A program made the position numbers and the translations under genes. DNA of 62,640 nucleotides from Xenorhabdus japonica (lineage in GTDB: Bacteria; Pseudomonadota; Gammaproteobacteria; Enterobacterales; Enterobacteriaceae): assembly GCF_900115195.1 (NCBI RefSeq), contig NZ_FOVO01000021.1, forward strand, positions 1 through 62,640, given 5' to 3'. Positions 42,733 through 53,434 of this stretch are shown here, piece after piece (position 1 is the stretch's first letter; every line of letters starts with the position of its first letter). The notes beneath the pieces are model-generated. The model made no database searches. It worked only from the letters and a program-made list of their open reading frames with translations, and was not told the origin of the DNA.

Positions 42733-45441
42733 ATGCTGAGTAAATTACTGACAAAAATTTTTGGTAGTCGTAATGACCGTACCTTGCGCCGTTTGCACAA
42801 AGTAGTTGATGTCATCAACCATATGGAATCGGATTTTGAAAAACTTTCTGATGAAGAACTTAAAGCGAAAACCAGTCAGTTCCGTGCTCGCTTAAAAGAA
42901 GGTGAGCCTCTGGAAAAAATCATGCCAGAAGCCTTTGCTACTGTGCGTGAAGCCAGTAAGCGTGTGTTTGGCATGCGTCACTTTGATGTGCAGCTACTGG
43001 GTGGGATGGTATTGAATGAGCGTTGCATAGCGGAGATGCGCACTGGTGAAGGTAAGACGCTGACAGCAACATTACCTGCTTATCTTAACGCCTTAAGTGG
43101 TAAAGGTGTTCACGTTGTTACCGTGAACGATTACTTGGCACAACGTGATGCTGAAAATAACCGTCCATTGTTTGAGTTTCTTGGCCTGAGTGTTGGCATT
43201 AACTTACCGGGTATGCCAGCAGCGGCAAAACGTGAAGCCTATGCCGCGGATATCACTTACGGTACCAACAATGAGTTTGGTTTCGACTATCTGCGTGACA
43301 ATATGGCATTTAGTCCAGAAGAGCGTGTTCAACGCAAATTGCACTATGCACTGGTGGATGAGGTGGACTCCATTCTGATCGATGAAGCCCGTACCCCATT
43401 GATTATTTCAGGGCCTGCGGAAGACAGTTCTGAGCTTTATATCAAAGTGGACAAACTGATCCCAAAACTGATTCGTCAGGAAAAAGAGGATTCAGATACA
43501 TTCCAGGGAGAAGGCCATTTCTCTATTGATGAAAAAACACGCCAAGTCAACCTGACAGAACGTGGCTTGGTGTTGATTGAAGAGTTATTGGTAGATGCTA
43601 AATTGATGGATGAAGGCGAATCCTTGTATTCACCGACCAATATCATGCTGATGCACCATGTGACAGCCGCTTTGCGCGCTCATGCCCTGTTTACCCGTGA
43701 TGTTGATTATATCGTTAAAGACGGTGAGGTTATCATCGTTGATGAACATACAGGGCGTACCATGCAAGGACGTCGTTGGTCTGATGGCTTGCACCAGGCT
43801 GTGGAAGCTAAAGAAAGTGTCGAAATTCAGAATGAAAACCAGACTCTGGCTTCAATCACATTCCAGAACTATTTCCGTATATACGAAAAACTGGCTGGGA
43901 TGACAGGAACAGCCGATACGGAAGCCTTTGAATTCAGTTCCATTTATAAACTGGATACCATTGTTGTTCCAACCAATCGCCCGATGATCCGTAAGGATTT
44001 GTCAGATCTGGTCTACATGACAGAAGCAGAAAAAATTGATGCAATCATTGAAGATATCAACGATCGGACAAACAGTGGTCAGCCTGTTTTGGTGGGAACC
44101 ATTTCGATTGAAAAATCGGAACTCATTTCTAAGGCATTAACTGAAGCTGGCATTGCACATAACGTATTGAACGCAAAATTCCACGCAATGGAAGCTGACA
44201 TTGTTGCACAAGCTGGTCAGGCTAGTACGGTAACTATTGCAACCAACATGGCAGGACGTGGTACTGATATCGTGTTAGGAGGAAGTTGGCAGGCGGAAAT
44301 TGCTAAATTAGAAGATCCAACCGAAGCACAAATCGAGAAAATTAAGGCAGAATGGCAAGAGCACCATGATGCAGTATTGGCAGCGGGTGGATTACATATT
44401 ATCGGTACAGAGCGTCATGAATCACGCCGTATTGATAACCAGTTACGTGGTCGTGCAGGGCGTCAGGGTGATGCGGGTTCTTCGCGCTTCTATCTCTCAA
44501 TGGAAGACTCCTTGATGCGTATTTTTGCTTCTGATCGTGTGACGGGCATGATGCGTAAACTTGGCATGCAGCTGGGTGAAGCGATTGAACACCCATGGGT
44601 GACTAAAGCTATTGCTAATGCTCAGCGTAAAGTTGAGAGCCGTAACTTTGATATCCGTAAACAATTGCTGGAATATGATGATGTCGCGAATGATCAGCGC
44701 CGTGCAATTTATGCTCAGCGTAACGATTTGCTTGATGTGAGCGATGTCAGCGAAACCATCACCAGCATCCGTGAAGATGTCTTCAAAATAATAATTGATG
44801 CTTACATTCCACCGCAATCACTGGAAGAAATGTGGGATGTTGACGGTTTGCAGGAACGTTTAGTCAATGATTTCGATTTGGATCTGCCGATTAAAGAGTG
44901 GTTGGACAAAGAGCCTGAATTGCACGAAGAAACGTTGCGTGAACGGATTCTTGAGAAAGCGATCGAAGTTTATAAGCAGAAAGAAGAAATCGTCAGTACA
45001 GAAATGATGCGTAACTTTGAAAAAGGCATCATGTTGCAAACTTTGGATACATTATGGAAAGAGCATTTGGCTGCGATGGATTATCTGCGTCAGGGAATTC
45101 ACTTGCGCGGTTATGCACAGAAAGATCCAAAACAGGAATACAAACGGGAATCCTTCTCTATGTTTTCCAACATGCTGGAATCACTGAAATATGAAGTGAT
45201 CAGTACCTTGAGCAAAGTCCAAGTTAGAATGCCAGAAGAAGTTGAAGCGCTTGAACAGCAGCGTCGTGAAGAAGCTGAGCGTTTGGCAAGACAACAACAT
45301 TTGAGCCATGAAGTTGAGCAAGGTGCGTTGATGTCAGAAGCTGAGGCTCAAATGGCAACGGGAGAGCGCAAAGTCGGACGTAATGATCCTTGCCCATGTG
45401 GTTCTGGCAAAAAGTTTAAGCATTGCCACGGTAGTTTATAA
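42733..45441 (+). CDS. secA: Preprotein translocase ATPase SecA
   Basis: A 902-residue motor driving proteins through SecYEG. Walker A MRTGEGKT is near 102-109, DEAD-like motif [20 protein letters not shown] near 208, second helicase domain with GTDIVLGG and RGRAGRQGD. The C-terminal zinc motif [14 protein letters not shown] binds SecB. The SD before ATG 42733 is weak (GAGATG), consistent with SecM control. Confidence 0.98.
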   Translation: MLSKLLTKIFGSRNDRTLRRLHKVVDVINHMESDFEKLSDEELKAKTSQFRARLKEGEPLEKIMPEAFATVREASKRVFGMRHFDVQLLGGMVLNERCIAEMRTGEGKTLTATLPAYLNALSGKGVHVVTVNDYLAQRDAENNRPLFEFLGLSVGINLPGMPAAAKREAYAADITYGTNNEFGFDYLRDNMAFSPEERVQRKLHYALVDEVDSILIDEARTPLIISGPAEDSSELYIKVDKLIPKLIRQEKEDSDTFQGEGHFSIDEKTRQVNLTERGLVLIEELLVDAKLMDEGESLYSPTNIMLMHHVTAALRAHALFTRDVDYIVKDGEVIIVDEHTGRTMQGRRWSDGLHQAVEAKESVEIQNENQTLASITFQNYFRIYEKLAGMTGTADTEAFEFSSIYKLDTIVVPTNRPMIRKDLSDLVYMTEAEKIDAIIEDINDRTNSGQPVLVGTISIEKSELISKALTEAGIAHNVLNAKFHAMEADIVAQAGQASTVTIATNMAGRGTDIVLGGSWQAEIAKLEDPTEAQIEKIKAEWQEHHDAVLAAGGLHIIGTERHESRRIDNQLRGRAGRQGDAGSSRFYLSMEDSLMRIFASDRVTGMMRKLGMQLGEAIEHPWVTKAIANAQRKVESRNFDIRKQLLEYDDVANDQRRAIYAQRNDLLDVSDVSETITSIREDVFKIIIDAYIPPQSLEEMWDVDGLQERLVNDFDLDLPIKEWLDKEPELHEETLRERILEKAIEVYKQKEEIVSTEMMRNFEKGIMLQTLDTLWKEHLAAMDYLRQGIHLRGYAQKDPKQEYKRESFSMFSNMLESLKYEVISTLSKVQVRMPEEVEALEQQRREEAERLARQQHLSHEVEQGALMSEAEAQMATGERKVGRNDPCPCGSGKKFKHCHGSL

Positions 45442-45449
45442 GTAAAGTT

Positions 45450-45495
45450 AATCGTGCTAATGGAATTGGCTAATTTAGTTGCCGTTAGCACGATT
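45450..45495. terminator. Hairpin after secA
   Basis: AATCGTGCTAA and TTAGCACGATT form a perfect 11-bp stem eight bases after the secA stop, with a 24-base loop and only a weak T tract. Confidence 0.5.
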
Positions 45496-45596
45496 TGATT
45501 TAACAAAAACCCTTAGCTCTTAATTCTGCAAGAACACTCTTCAATGAAACTTGCTTAAGGAATAGATCTGAGGTTTTTGTCATATAAAGGCTTAGA

Positions 45597-47198
45597 TTAT
45601 GGCAATTCTCTGCTATTCAATACTAATTCCTGCATATTGCCTACATTTTTGATAAATTGATCGTCGTGGGAAATTAACACCATAGCACCCGTATAATCAT
45701 GGAGTGCTTTTTGAAGCAGTTCACATGACTCAATATCCAGATGATTGTCTGGTTCATCCAATAACAGTAGGGCAGGCGCATATGGCCCACAAAACAGGCA
45801 AGCCAAGGCGACCTTCAGTTGTTCTCCTCCACTCAGATAGCCGATAGGCTTTAAGGCTTCATCGCCTCGAATACGCAACTGTGCCAATCGAGTACGATAA
45901 CGATCTTCAGTCCAGCCTGGTGATTGCAATTGAAAGTTATGCAGTGCAGATTGGTTTTTATCAAGGAAAGCAAAATGTTGATCCATCAGGCGATGTGAAG
46001 GTGTTATATGGCAAGTACCTTGCTTGGGCGTGAAATAACCCGTCATTACTTTTAGTAAGGTGGATTTTCCACTGCCATTTTTACCGATGATAGCGAGACG
46101 ATCACTATTATTGAGAGTCAAGCTGATTGGGGAATCTGAACCAAAAGGTAAGATGACATCTTGTAAGTGAAGTAGGGGAGCAGTAGCCGTTTGTGGGGTT
46201 GCAACTAAAATTGATAATGGATCGATAATTTCCAGTTTCTCTCTGGCATCTGTAGCGAGTGATGAACTCCTTTGAATTCGTTCTCTGTGTTGTATTGCTT
46301 GCCGTGACAGCGTGGCTTCTGAGCGTCCAAGTTGACGATCAAGGAGGATTTTGGCTTGATTGGTATTTTCTCGTTTTTGCTTACCTTGACTTTGCCTTTT
46401 ACTGGTTTTTTCACGGTCTTTTTGCTTATCAAGCAAAACTTGTTTCAGATTTTTTTGAGTCTGATCCACTTCGCGTTGAATACCGAGCCTTAATTGTTCC
46501 TTACTTTCCAGCCAAGTTTCCCATCCATCAATACTACGAGATAATCCCAATCCACCAATTTCATAAATAATCGATACATATTGTAAAAGTTGGGTATCAT
46601 GGGTTACCAGCAAAATACCACCGCTGAAAGTACTCAGCCATCGAGCCAGCCAAAGGCGACCTTGCCGATCAAGGTGGTTACTTGGCTCATCCAGAATCAT
46701 AAAACCAGCACCTTGCCGTTTTAGTGTTAATAGCCTGATTCGTGTTTGCTCACCACCACTGAGGGAATCAAAAGGCTGATTTAATATGTTTGGATTGAGT
46801 TCACCTTCCGCAAGCAGAGATTCAGCCTGAAATTGCCAATCCCAGTTACCTTCCATAACATCAAAATCTGTTTCGTCACCGCTCCCTGCCAGAACACGTT
46901 CATTGGCCTCCATGATTCTGGTCATCCCCAACATATCCGCAGCGCTACCGGCAAAATATGTTAAATCTTGTGATAAATAACCCACATCACAAAAATGCTT
47001 TACACTGCCTTCTGTGGGGAGAACCTGTTGTGCCAATATTGATGCCAGCCAAGATTTACCAATACCATTGCGTCCAACTAACGCATGTTGTTCTGCATTC
47101 AAAAACATATCAATACCAGAAAACAGGGGCGTTGCTTCACCAGAAAATTGATAGGCAATTTGCCTTGCTTCGATCAATGATTGAACATCATTTTGCAT
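45597..47198 (-). CDS. ABC-F family ATPase
   Basis: A 533-residue soluble protein with two ABC domains and no membrane segment. Domain 1 has Walker A GRNGIGKS (42-49), signature LSGGEQTRI and Walker B FMILDEPSNHLD; domain 2 has GKNGSGKS, LSGGEQLKVAL and LLLLDEPDNHLD. The linker between them is long, charged and rich in Lys/Gln (KNLKQVLLDKQKDREKTSKRQSQGKQKRENTNQ), the P-site-tRNA-interaction motif of ABC-F factors. Such proteins act on the ribosome, as translation factors or antibiotic-protection proteins. It is closest to Uup/YheS-like factors by general look but not a clear orthologue. It lies between secA and mutT, which are adjacent in E. coli. Confidence 0.8.
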   Translation of the reverse strand: MQNDVQSLIEARQIAYQFSGEATPLFSGIDMFLNAEQHALVGRNGIGKSWLASILAQQVLPTEGSVKHFCDVGYLSQDLTYFAGSAADMLGMTRIMEANERVLAGSGDETDFDVMEGNWDWQFQAESLLAEGELNPNILNQPFDSLSGGEQTRIRLLTLKRQGAGFMILDEPSNHLDRQGRLWLARWLSTFSGGILLVTHDTQLLQYVSIIYEIGGLGLSRSIDGWETWLESKEQLRLGIQREVDQTQKNLKQVLLDKQKDREKTSKRQSQGKQKRENTNQAKILLDRQLGRSEATLSRQAIQHRERIQRSSSLATDAREKLEIIDPLSILVATPQTATAPLLHLQDVILPFGSDSPISLTLNNSDRLAIIGKNGSGKSTLLKVMTGYFTPKQGTCHITPSHRLMDQHFAFLDKNQSALHNFQLQSPGWTEDRYRTRLAQLRIRGDEALKPIGYLSGGEQLKVALACLFCGPYAPALLLLDEPDNHLDIESCELLQKALHDYTGAMVLISHDDQFIKNVGNMQELVLNSRELP

Positions 47199-47432
47199 AA
47201 ATCGTGTTTCCTTAATCTTTAAAATAGTTGTTTCAATCTATTTATAGGTTAATTTCTTACACTGTTTGCAGCCTGTTTTTACATGATATGTTTTTAATAT
47301 AGAGGGGTAATTGGTAATAAAAAGCGGTAAAAACGATTACACTTTGAATGAAATACAAGTTTGCGATTTAAACTAACTTAAATATAGTCTGCAAGAGATA
47401 GTCACATAGGTTTAATAATAAACAGCAAGAAA

Positions 47433-47843
47433 ATGATTATGGAAAAAAAATATCTGCATATTGCAGCAGGCATCATTAAAAATAGCAATGATGAAATTTT
47501 TATCACTCAGCGTAGTGCTGATTCGCATATGGGTGGCTTTTGGGAGTTCCCTGGAGGAAAACTTGAGCAGGGAGAAACATCTGAACAAGCATTGATTAGA
47601 GAATTAAAGGAAGAAGTTGGGATCACGGTAACTCACTGTGAATCAATCGATACCATCACATATGATTTTCCTGACAGAAGTATTACCCTTGACTTTTTTT
47701 TGGTTGATGAATGGAAAGATGAGCCATTTGGTAAAGAAGGGCAACCTTCCCGTTGGGTTTTACAATCAGAATTGATTGCTGATGAATTTCCTCCAGCCAA
47801 TCGCAGCATTGTGAGTTTTCTAACCAAAAACAGCTCTCATTAA
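47433..47843 (+). CDS. mutT: 8-oxo-dGTP diphosphatase MutT
   Basis: A 136-residue Nudix hydrolase that clears 8-oxo-dGTP from the nucleotide pool. The Nudix box GGKLEQGETSEQALIRELKEEVG at 41-63 fits GX5EX7REUXEEXGU. FPGGK and DFPDRSITLDFFLV match E. coli MutT (129 residues). Start may be ATG 47433 or 47439. Confidence 0.93.
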   Translation: MIMEKKYLHIAAGIIKNSNDEIFITQRSADSHMGGFWEFPGGKLEQGETSEQALIRELKEEVGITVTHCESIDTITYDFPDRSITLDFFLVDEWKDEPFGKEGQPSRWVLQSELIADEFPPANRSIVSFLTKNSSH

Positions 47844-47948
47844 AGAGTTTTTAATAAATCAGGACATTTTAAGATAGCTATTTTGAGAACATGCTTATTT
47901 GAGTGCTTCTTGGCATTTGTTGATTTTCAATTAACTCGTTAAATAGAC

Positions 47949-47976
47949 AGCGGCGCTGAATAAAATAGGCGCCGCT
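47949..47976. terminator. Hairpin between convergent mutT and yacG
   Basis: AGCGGCGC and GCGCCGCT pair perfectly with a 12-base loop. T tracts are weak on both sides, but the position between convergent genes fits a shared terminator. Confidence 0.5.
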
Positions 47977-48005
47977 ATGACATACGTTATGTGATATTCA
48001 TGATG

Positions 48006-48209
48006 TTACTTGTACTGCTCAGGCTCTTCGCTCCAGTTATCATTTTCTGAACTGTCGTTTTGACTTGGTATCCTTTTGTCCTCGCTGGCCCATTCACCCA
48101 AATCGATTAATTGGCAACGTTTACTGCAAAATGGGCGATAAGGGCTAATTTCTCCCCATATTACTGTGTCGCCACACGTTGGACATTCGACAGTTAATAT
48201 TTCAGACAT
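48006..48209 (-). CDS. yacG: Zinc-binding DNA gyrase inhibitor YacG
   Basis: A 67-residue zinc-finger protein with Cys9, Cys12, Cys28 and Cys32 as ligands (CPTCG...FCSKRC), and RLIDLGEW-like [11 protein letters not shown] after it. The E. coli homologue (65 residues) binds GyrB and inhibits gyrase. Last gene of the coaE-zapD-yacG set. Confidence 0.95.
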   Translation of the reverse strand: MSEILTVECPTCGDTVIWGEISPYRPFCSKRCQLIDLGEWASEDKRIPSQNDSSENDNWSEEPEQYK

Positions 48210-48376
48210 ATTACTTTCTCCTGCTTAATTTGAAGGCCATCCCCTCCATTTTTCACGCCGCGCTTTGTTGGCTGAGCTCACTGAACCAGTGACGTATTCA
48301 AATACAGAATTCGCCATACTGTTAAGGGTTCATTCCCTTACTGGCATGCTGCAATTTGAAATTTATTGGACACATG

Positions 48377-49135
48377 TTAGCAGCAGGCCAATTCAAATGA
48401 CAAATGAGTAGGTATAACACCATGCTCATTATCCATGGGTAAGAAACGGATAGCGAAGCGCGTCTTGTAGCCGGAGACTTGTGGGTAAACCAATGAATTT
48501 GGCATAACATCCAATTTTAATCTCAGCAAATCGGCTTCATCTGCGTTCCCTTGATAAAACCCATTATGGCTGGCTTTAGGAGTGAAAATGGCAGAGTGGC
48601 GTATAAGACCCAGAATGCTTTCCAAGGCTTGTTGTAATGGCCGAAGGCTATCTAGCCAGATTTTTACGGATTCATCTCTGACAGATTGTGGTAAATGCAG
48701 CCATAGATGCAATGTTGGCAAGTCGAAGCTACAACACCCTCCGGGGATATTGAGCCGTTGACGTACCATGCTGATAATACGATCTTCTTTAATATGTTGG
48801 CTAAGCCGAGGAGCTTGGTTTAAGGCAATACTGCGTTCTTTAAGTTGCTCTGACAAACTATGGATCATAGCTGTGTCGGCATTCGGAGCTCCGAGCCATT
48901 GTTTTAATTTTGCTTGCTGGCGATCTAGCTCTTTCAATAGTTCAGAACGGACTTCACCGCGTTCTAGAATCTCAATTAATTCGGCAATTGTACGGAAAAA
49001 CGAGAGGCTACTCGCTTGAGAATCCAGATGACGTTGTTTTTCCAACTGTTGCAGTGAAGACTCAATCCTCAACCATGAACGCATTTTTTCATTGAGTGGA
49101 TGTTCAAAAATAATAGTAGAGGTTGCGTCACTCAT
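48377..49135 (-). CDS. zapD: Cell division protein ZapD
   Basis: A 252-residue cytoplasmic Z-ring crosslinker (E. coli 247). [19 protein letters not shown] at the N-terminus and [19 protein letters not shown] in the middle are hallmark segments. Start overlaps the coaE stop by eight bases, so the two are translated together. Confidence 0.95.
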   Translation of the reverse strand: MSDATSTIIFEHPLNEKMRSWLRIESSLQQLEKQRHLDSQASSLSFFRTIAELIEILERGEVRSELLKELDRQQAKLKQWLGAPNADTAMIHSLSEQLKERSIALNQAPRLSQHIKEDRIISMVRQRLNIPGGCCSFDLPTLHLWLHLPQSVRDESVKIWLDSLRPLQQALESILGLIRHSAIFTPKASHNGFYQGNADEADLLRLKLDVMPNSLVYPQVSGYKTRFAIRFLPMDNEHGVIPTHLSFELACC

Positions 49136-49751
49136 TATGGTTTTCCTGTCTGACTGATTCTGCGTGTTTTAAATACTGTTGATGTAATTCGACCACACGA
49201 GAGGTAATATCCTGTTCGCTGTTGTGGTTAACAATGACATCATCTGCCTTTTCCAGTCTGCCCTGACGGCTGGCTTGTGCAGCCAGAATATTTTCTACTT
49301 GCTCACGGCTCACTCTATCACGAGCCATGGTTCGGTTAATTTGTATTTCAGCTGGGATATCAACAACTAAAATACGATCTGCCAAATGCATTAAATTATT
49401 TTCAATTAGCAGAGGAACTACCCAAATGGCATAGGGAGTCGTTACTTGGTTTAATTGCCGCTGTGTTTCTACTTGGATTAGTGGATGCAAAAGTGCATTT
49501 AGCCACTTTTTCTCTTCCGGGGCAGCAAAAATTTTTTGGCGCAGCATTGCGCGGTTAAGGCTGCCATCGGGCAATAATATGTCAGCCCCAAAATGCTCTG
49601 TGATTACTTGTAATGCGGTAGTGCAAGGAGCGACCACTTCTCTGGCGATAATATCTGCATCAATAATCGGGACACCAAGGGATGAAAACACATTAGAGAT
49701 AGTCGTTTTACCGCTACCAATTCCACCTGTAAGCGCAACAATATAAGTCAT
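49128..49751 (-). CDS. coaE: Dephospho-CoA kinase
   Basis: A 207-residue P-loop kinase for the last step of CoA synthesis. Walker [10 protein letters not shown] at 9-17; [10 protein letters not shown] binds substrate. First gene of the coaE-zapD-yacG operon. guaC, which lies between coaE and hofC in E. coli, is absent. Confidence 0.96.
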   Translation of the reverse strand: MTYIVALTGGIGSGKTTISNVFSSLGVPIIDADIIAREVVAPCTTALQVITEHFGADILLPDGSLNRAMLRQKIFAAPEEKKWLNALLHPLIQVETQRQLNQVTTPYAIWVVPLLIENNLMHLADRILVVDIPAEIQINRTMARDRVSREQVENILAAQASRQGRLEKADDVIVNHNSEQDITSRVVELHQQYLKHAESVRQENHNE

Positions 49752-49883
49752 TCTATCCCTTTAAATATATCTGATAGCATAATTAAATTGTAACTCAAGG
49801 GGAGTTGATGAGCCATCAACAAACACATACAATTCCTGATATTGCGGCCTTGAGAAAAGGTAACGAAATATGTAAGTATATTA

Positions 49884-49910
49884 TTACGTTAATTATGTTG
49901 TTACGTTAAT
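49884..49910. repeat. 17-bp-period duplication at the hofC stop codon
   Basis: TTACGTTAAT at 49884-49893 and again at 49901-49910; the second copy includes the hofC stop, the first lies just past it. Confidence 0.65.
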
Positions 49911-51100
49911 ATTGTACCTAATTGAAAAATAGGTAAATACATAGCCAGCAATAATAAACCGACGATCAATGCCATTATCAGCATCAATAAAGGCTCCAAT
50001 AATTGAACCAAACTATCAGCAAGATTGATTGATTTTTCTTGATACCATTCTGCAAGATTGAATAAAAATAATTCTAACTCTCCTGATTCTTCACCTATTG
50101 TGACAAATTGTTGACATAGAGAAGGGAAATGTGGCGTTTGTTTTAATGCATCACTCATTGGAATACCTTGTTGAATTTGCCTGTACAGGCTTTTTACTCC
50201 GGCGATAAAAATAGGGTGTTGGGTTGCACTTAGCGCACATTCAAGCCCTGTCATTAGTGTCAATCCGGCTTTTTGTGTCATGAACAGGATATGAAATATT
50301 TGATTAGTCTGTTGGTAAATGGTGAGCTGCCTAAAAATAGGGAGCCTCATAAAAAACATCTTTTCTTTTGCTTTAAAAATTGGAAAGCGATGTCGTAACC
50401 ATAGGTAACCAATTAACAATGTAAATATTATTATCATTAACAATACACCATGATGGATCAATAAATCAGAGCCTGATAGAACCCATTGTGTTAACAAAGG
50501 TAAACTGGCGTTTAACGAAGAATAAACCTGCCGAAATTCTGGTAGAACAAAAATCAACATTAGAGTAATAACTAAAAAGCTTACAAAAGCGACAATTAAG
50601 GGATAGTGATAAGCTTTTTGAACTTTCTTCTTCAACTTATTCTGCTGCTCCAACCGATTAATGATTAATTGGCAGCAGTTTTCAAGCTGACCAGTTTGCT
50701 CTCCTACTGCTATCATTTGACAGAATAGGGGGGGAAATAGTTTCGGATAATGCTTAAGTGTTGTTGAGAATGATTCCCCTTGACGAATTTTCTGAATCAT
50801 ATCTGTTAGTACACATCGCCAGAGAGCATGTTTACACTCTTGCAATAGGATGGTCAACCCCCTGAGAAGAGGAATACCTGATGTCAGTAATGTGCTTAAC
50901 TGATGAATAAAGTGCAGACGATATGCAATTTCCTTTTCGCTGTAATAAATAATTTTTTTGCATTTAATGGCATAGGGTTGAAGATCGAGACGGCTGAGAT
51001 ATTGGAATATACTCTTTTTGCTGCGACCAATGCTCTCCCCTTTTATAGCATTTCCTTTCTTATTAATGGCTTGCCATTGATAAATATATTCTATTTTCAT
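49901..51100 (-). CDS. hofC: Type IV pilus inner-membrane platform protein HofC (PilC-like)
   Basis: A 399-residue GspF/PilC-family membrane protein. Two T2SSF domains, each with FCQMIAVGEQTGQLE or CQQFVTIGEESGELE, and three strong membrane segments (about 170-195, 215-235 and the C-terminal LLEPLLMLIMALIVGLLLLAMYLPIFQ). Overlaps hofB by four bases. Confidence 0.92.
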   Translation of the reverse strand: MKIEYIYQWQAINKKGNAIKGESIGRSKKSIFQYLSRLDLQPYAIKCKKIIYYSEKEIAYRLHFIHQLSTLLTSGIPLLRGLTILLQECKHALWRCVLTDMIQKIRQGESFSTTLKHYPKLFPPLFCQMIAVGEQTGQLENCCQLIINRLEQQNKLKKKVQKAYHYPLIVAFVSFLVITLMLIFVLPEFRQVYSSLNASLPLLTQWVLSGSDLLIHHGVLLMIIIFTLLIGYLWLRHRFPIFKAKEKMFFMRLPIFRQLTIYQQTNQIFHILFMTQKAGLTLMTGLECALSATQHPIFIAGVKSLYRQIQQGIPMSDALKQTPHFPSLCQQFVTIGEESGELELFLFNLAEWYQEKSINLADSLVQLLEPLLMLIMALIVGLLLLAMYLPIFQLGTILT

Positions 51101-52584
51101 ACTGTTTCATGGCCTGTAATCTGATAAATCTCTTCAAGGGTGGTTATTCCTTTTTCCACCAATGCAAGCCCTGCTAAAAAAAGAGTTGAATCTTGCTGTG
51201 AGGCAAGTAAATGTGAGAAATTGGCGTTGGAACGCTCTGACAAGGCTTGCTGGAGTTCGGGCTTTATTTCGAGAAATTCATAGATAGCAGTTCTGCCATA
51301 ATAACCAGAAAAGCAGTGATCACAACCAACTGCGTTCCATTTTTTAGTAGTAAAATTAGGTAGCGCTGTGGGAATGCTGTCTTGTTGTCGGCAATGGGGA
51401 CAGAGTTTACGAACCAATCGCTGTGCAATAATCAATTTCACACATGAAGCTGTGGTATAGCCAGAAATTCCCAGATTTTGCAGGCGAGATAACGTATCAA
51501 TAGTTGAATTGGTATGCAGTGTTGATAAAACCAAGTGACCAGTTTGCGCTGCTTTAATTGATATTTCGGCAGTTTCATTGTCACGGATCTCGCCAACCAT
51601 AATGATATCGGGATCTTGCCGTAGTAACGCCCTGAGGACTTTGGCGAAATCGAGACCTATCTTGTTATTAACAGGCGTTTGATTAATGCCATTTAAAGGG
51701 ATTTCAACAGGATCCTCGACACTACAGATATTCTTTTTAGCCTGATTTAAATATTGCAGGCAGCTGTACAGTGTGACGGTTTTTCCGCTGCCAGTTGGGC
51801 CTGTTACTAAAATCATTCCTTGTGGCAAATGAAGCTTCTGTTTTAAAAGTTGGAATTGTGATTCAGGCAGGCCCAATTGTTCCAACGATAATTGGTGTAT
51901 GGTGTTTAAAATACGCAGGACGATTTTTTCTCCATGCAGAGTAGGTAGTGTTGATATACGTATCGCATAACTGTTTTTGTTGTCACTCCAATCAAATTGC
52001 CCATCTTGCGGCTGACGTTTTTCAGCGATGTTGAGCTTTGCCATGATCTTTAAGCGGGCAGGAATACCTGTATTCATTTGAGGAGGTGGTGTTTGCATGG
52101 TATGCAATGCACCATCAACTCTAATACGTATTTGATAGCCACGCTGAGAAGGTTCAAAATGAATATCTGAAGCTCTTTTTTGTATTGAAGTTAATATTGT
52201 CTGATTAATTAGTTGAATAACAGGTGTATCTATTTCTTCATCATGGAGATCGGTTGCTTTTATTGCATCATGATGACGCGTATAGCTGTTATCAAGACGA
52301 TCTATACGGTACGGTTCCTCTTCATTATTTTCTGAACAGTAATTTTCTACAGATATTAATGAGCTTTCTTGTGTCAGCATGGATTCTATTTTTGCTTGAG
52401 GCCAAATATCTATATTAACGATTAAACCTGAAATAAATCTCAGTGCAGCTATGAAATCCTCATTAGGTGATTGACTACAGGCGATTGTGATCGTATGGGA
52501 ATCTTTTTTTATAATAATCGCATGATGTCGTTGACACAGTTCCTTTATTTCTTTTTCCATTAAAAGATACTCCTTACTTATCAT
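51097..52584 (-). CDS. hofB: Type IV pilus assembly ATPase HofB (PilB-like)
   Basis: A 495-residue secretion ATPase that powers pilus extension. Walker A GPTGSGKT at 262-269, Asp and His boxes (IMVGEIRDNETAEISIKAAQTGHLVLSTLHTNS), and a tetracysteine zinc motif (LCPHCRQ...GCDHC). Somewhat longer than E. coli HofB (461) in its N-terminal domain. In E. coli the set is nearly silent; function here is unknown. Confidence 0.93.
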   Translation of the reverse strand: MISKEYLLMEKEIKELCQRHHAIIIKKDSHTITIACSQSPNEDFIAALRFISGLIVNIDIWPQAKIESMLTQESSLISVENYCSENNEEEPYRIDRLDNSYTRHHDAIKATDLHDEEIDTPVIQLINQTILTSIQKRASDIHFEPSQRGYQIRIRVDGALHTMQTPPPQMNTGIPARLKIMAKLNIAEKRQPQDGQFDWSDNKNSYAIRISTLPTLHGEKIVLRILNTIHQLSLEQLGLPESQFQLLKQKLHLPQGMILVTGPTGSGKTVTLYSCLQYLNQAKKNICSVEDPVEIPLNGINQTPVNNKIGLDFAKVLRALLRQDPDIIMVGEIRDNETAEISIKAAQTGHLVLSTLHTNSTIDTLSRLQNLGISGYTTASCVKLIIAQRLVRKLCPHCRQQDSIPTALPNFTTKKWNAVGCDHCFSGYYGRTAIYEFLEIKPELQQALSERSNANFSHLLASQQDSTLFLAGLALVEKGITTLEEIYQITGHETV

Positions 52585-52748
52585 TATCTCTATTCCTTTA
52601 ATATTGCGTTGATTTGATTATTTTCTTTTTTGAAAGATAATACATTTTCTCTTTCTAATTGTTTTTTGATACTTTTCTAGCTGCATTTTTTGATTGATTT
52701 TCTTCTTTTATCTTGTATTTAAAGTCTGTCAGGAATGAAGGGAGATGT

Positions 52749-53171
52749 TTAAAATTTTAAGGTTTCCTGACATTTTAGTTTTAACGATTCATCTTTAGAT
52801 TCACAAATCGTTTCCCACTGAGTAAGGCCACTCTTAGTATCTCGAATAGGTTTTAAAGTGGCATGAAGTCCACTAAGATTTTGTTGGCCCAATATGCTTA
52901 TTTCCCCCTCTTTTATTGAGAGAGTGCTGATATAACGGCTATTGTGGCCTGATGGAATGGAAGGATGACCAGAGTGGCAATCTTTGTAATTCTCAGATTC
53001 AAAACGACAAAGTTCTACACCGGATTTATAGGGTACAATAGCTTGTAGCATATCGGTTAACGCTGCTTTTTGGATATATCCCTGATAACTGGGAATCGCA
53101 ATTGCGCCAAGAATAGACACAATAGCCATAACAACCATCACTTCAATTAATGTAAATCCTTGTTGTTTCAT
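52749..53171 (-). CDS. ppdD: Prepilin PpdD (type IV major pilin)
   Basis: A 140-residue type IV prepilin. ATG 53171 is chosen: it has AAGGAAG upstream and gives the short leader MKQQG followed by FTLIEVMVVMAIVSILGAIAIPSYQGYIQKA, with cleavage after Gly5 and Glu5 of the mature protein. Two Cys near residues 69 and 79, and a C-terminal Cys pair, match the pilin disulfide pattern. A longer in-frame start exists but its 47 extra residues are not pilin-like. Confidence 0.93.
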   Translation of the reverse strand: MKQQGFTLIEVMVVMAIVSILGAIAIPSYQGYIQKAALTDMLQAIVPYKSGVELCRFESENYKDCHSGHPSIPSGHNSRYISTLSIKEGEISILGQQNLSGLHATLKPIRDTKSGLTQWETICESKDESLKLKCQETLKF

Positions 53172-53434
53172 TTTTCTTCCTTTGTGCATATTTGGGCCGC
53201 TTGTCATGTTCAATAGCAGATAGATGTCGGTGCCAATAAGCATGAAGAAAAAGAAGAAAAATAAAATATCGTTAGTAAAATTTATGAAGTTGGCTCGGAA
53301 AAATAATTTCATATTACATTTTTCCGCAAAAATTTTTCGAGTCTGCTCGTAAATAAAAAAACGCCAGGATTATTAGCGGATAGAAGGTGCTAACATGCTC
53401 ACCTATTACACTTTAAACGGCAGGAAGTAAAAGA

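Noticed and set aside
52749-53312. 187-residue form of the type IV pilin
   Set aside because: The extra N-terminus is not pilin-like; the shorter start gives the proper prepilin leader and has an SD.
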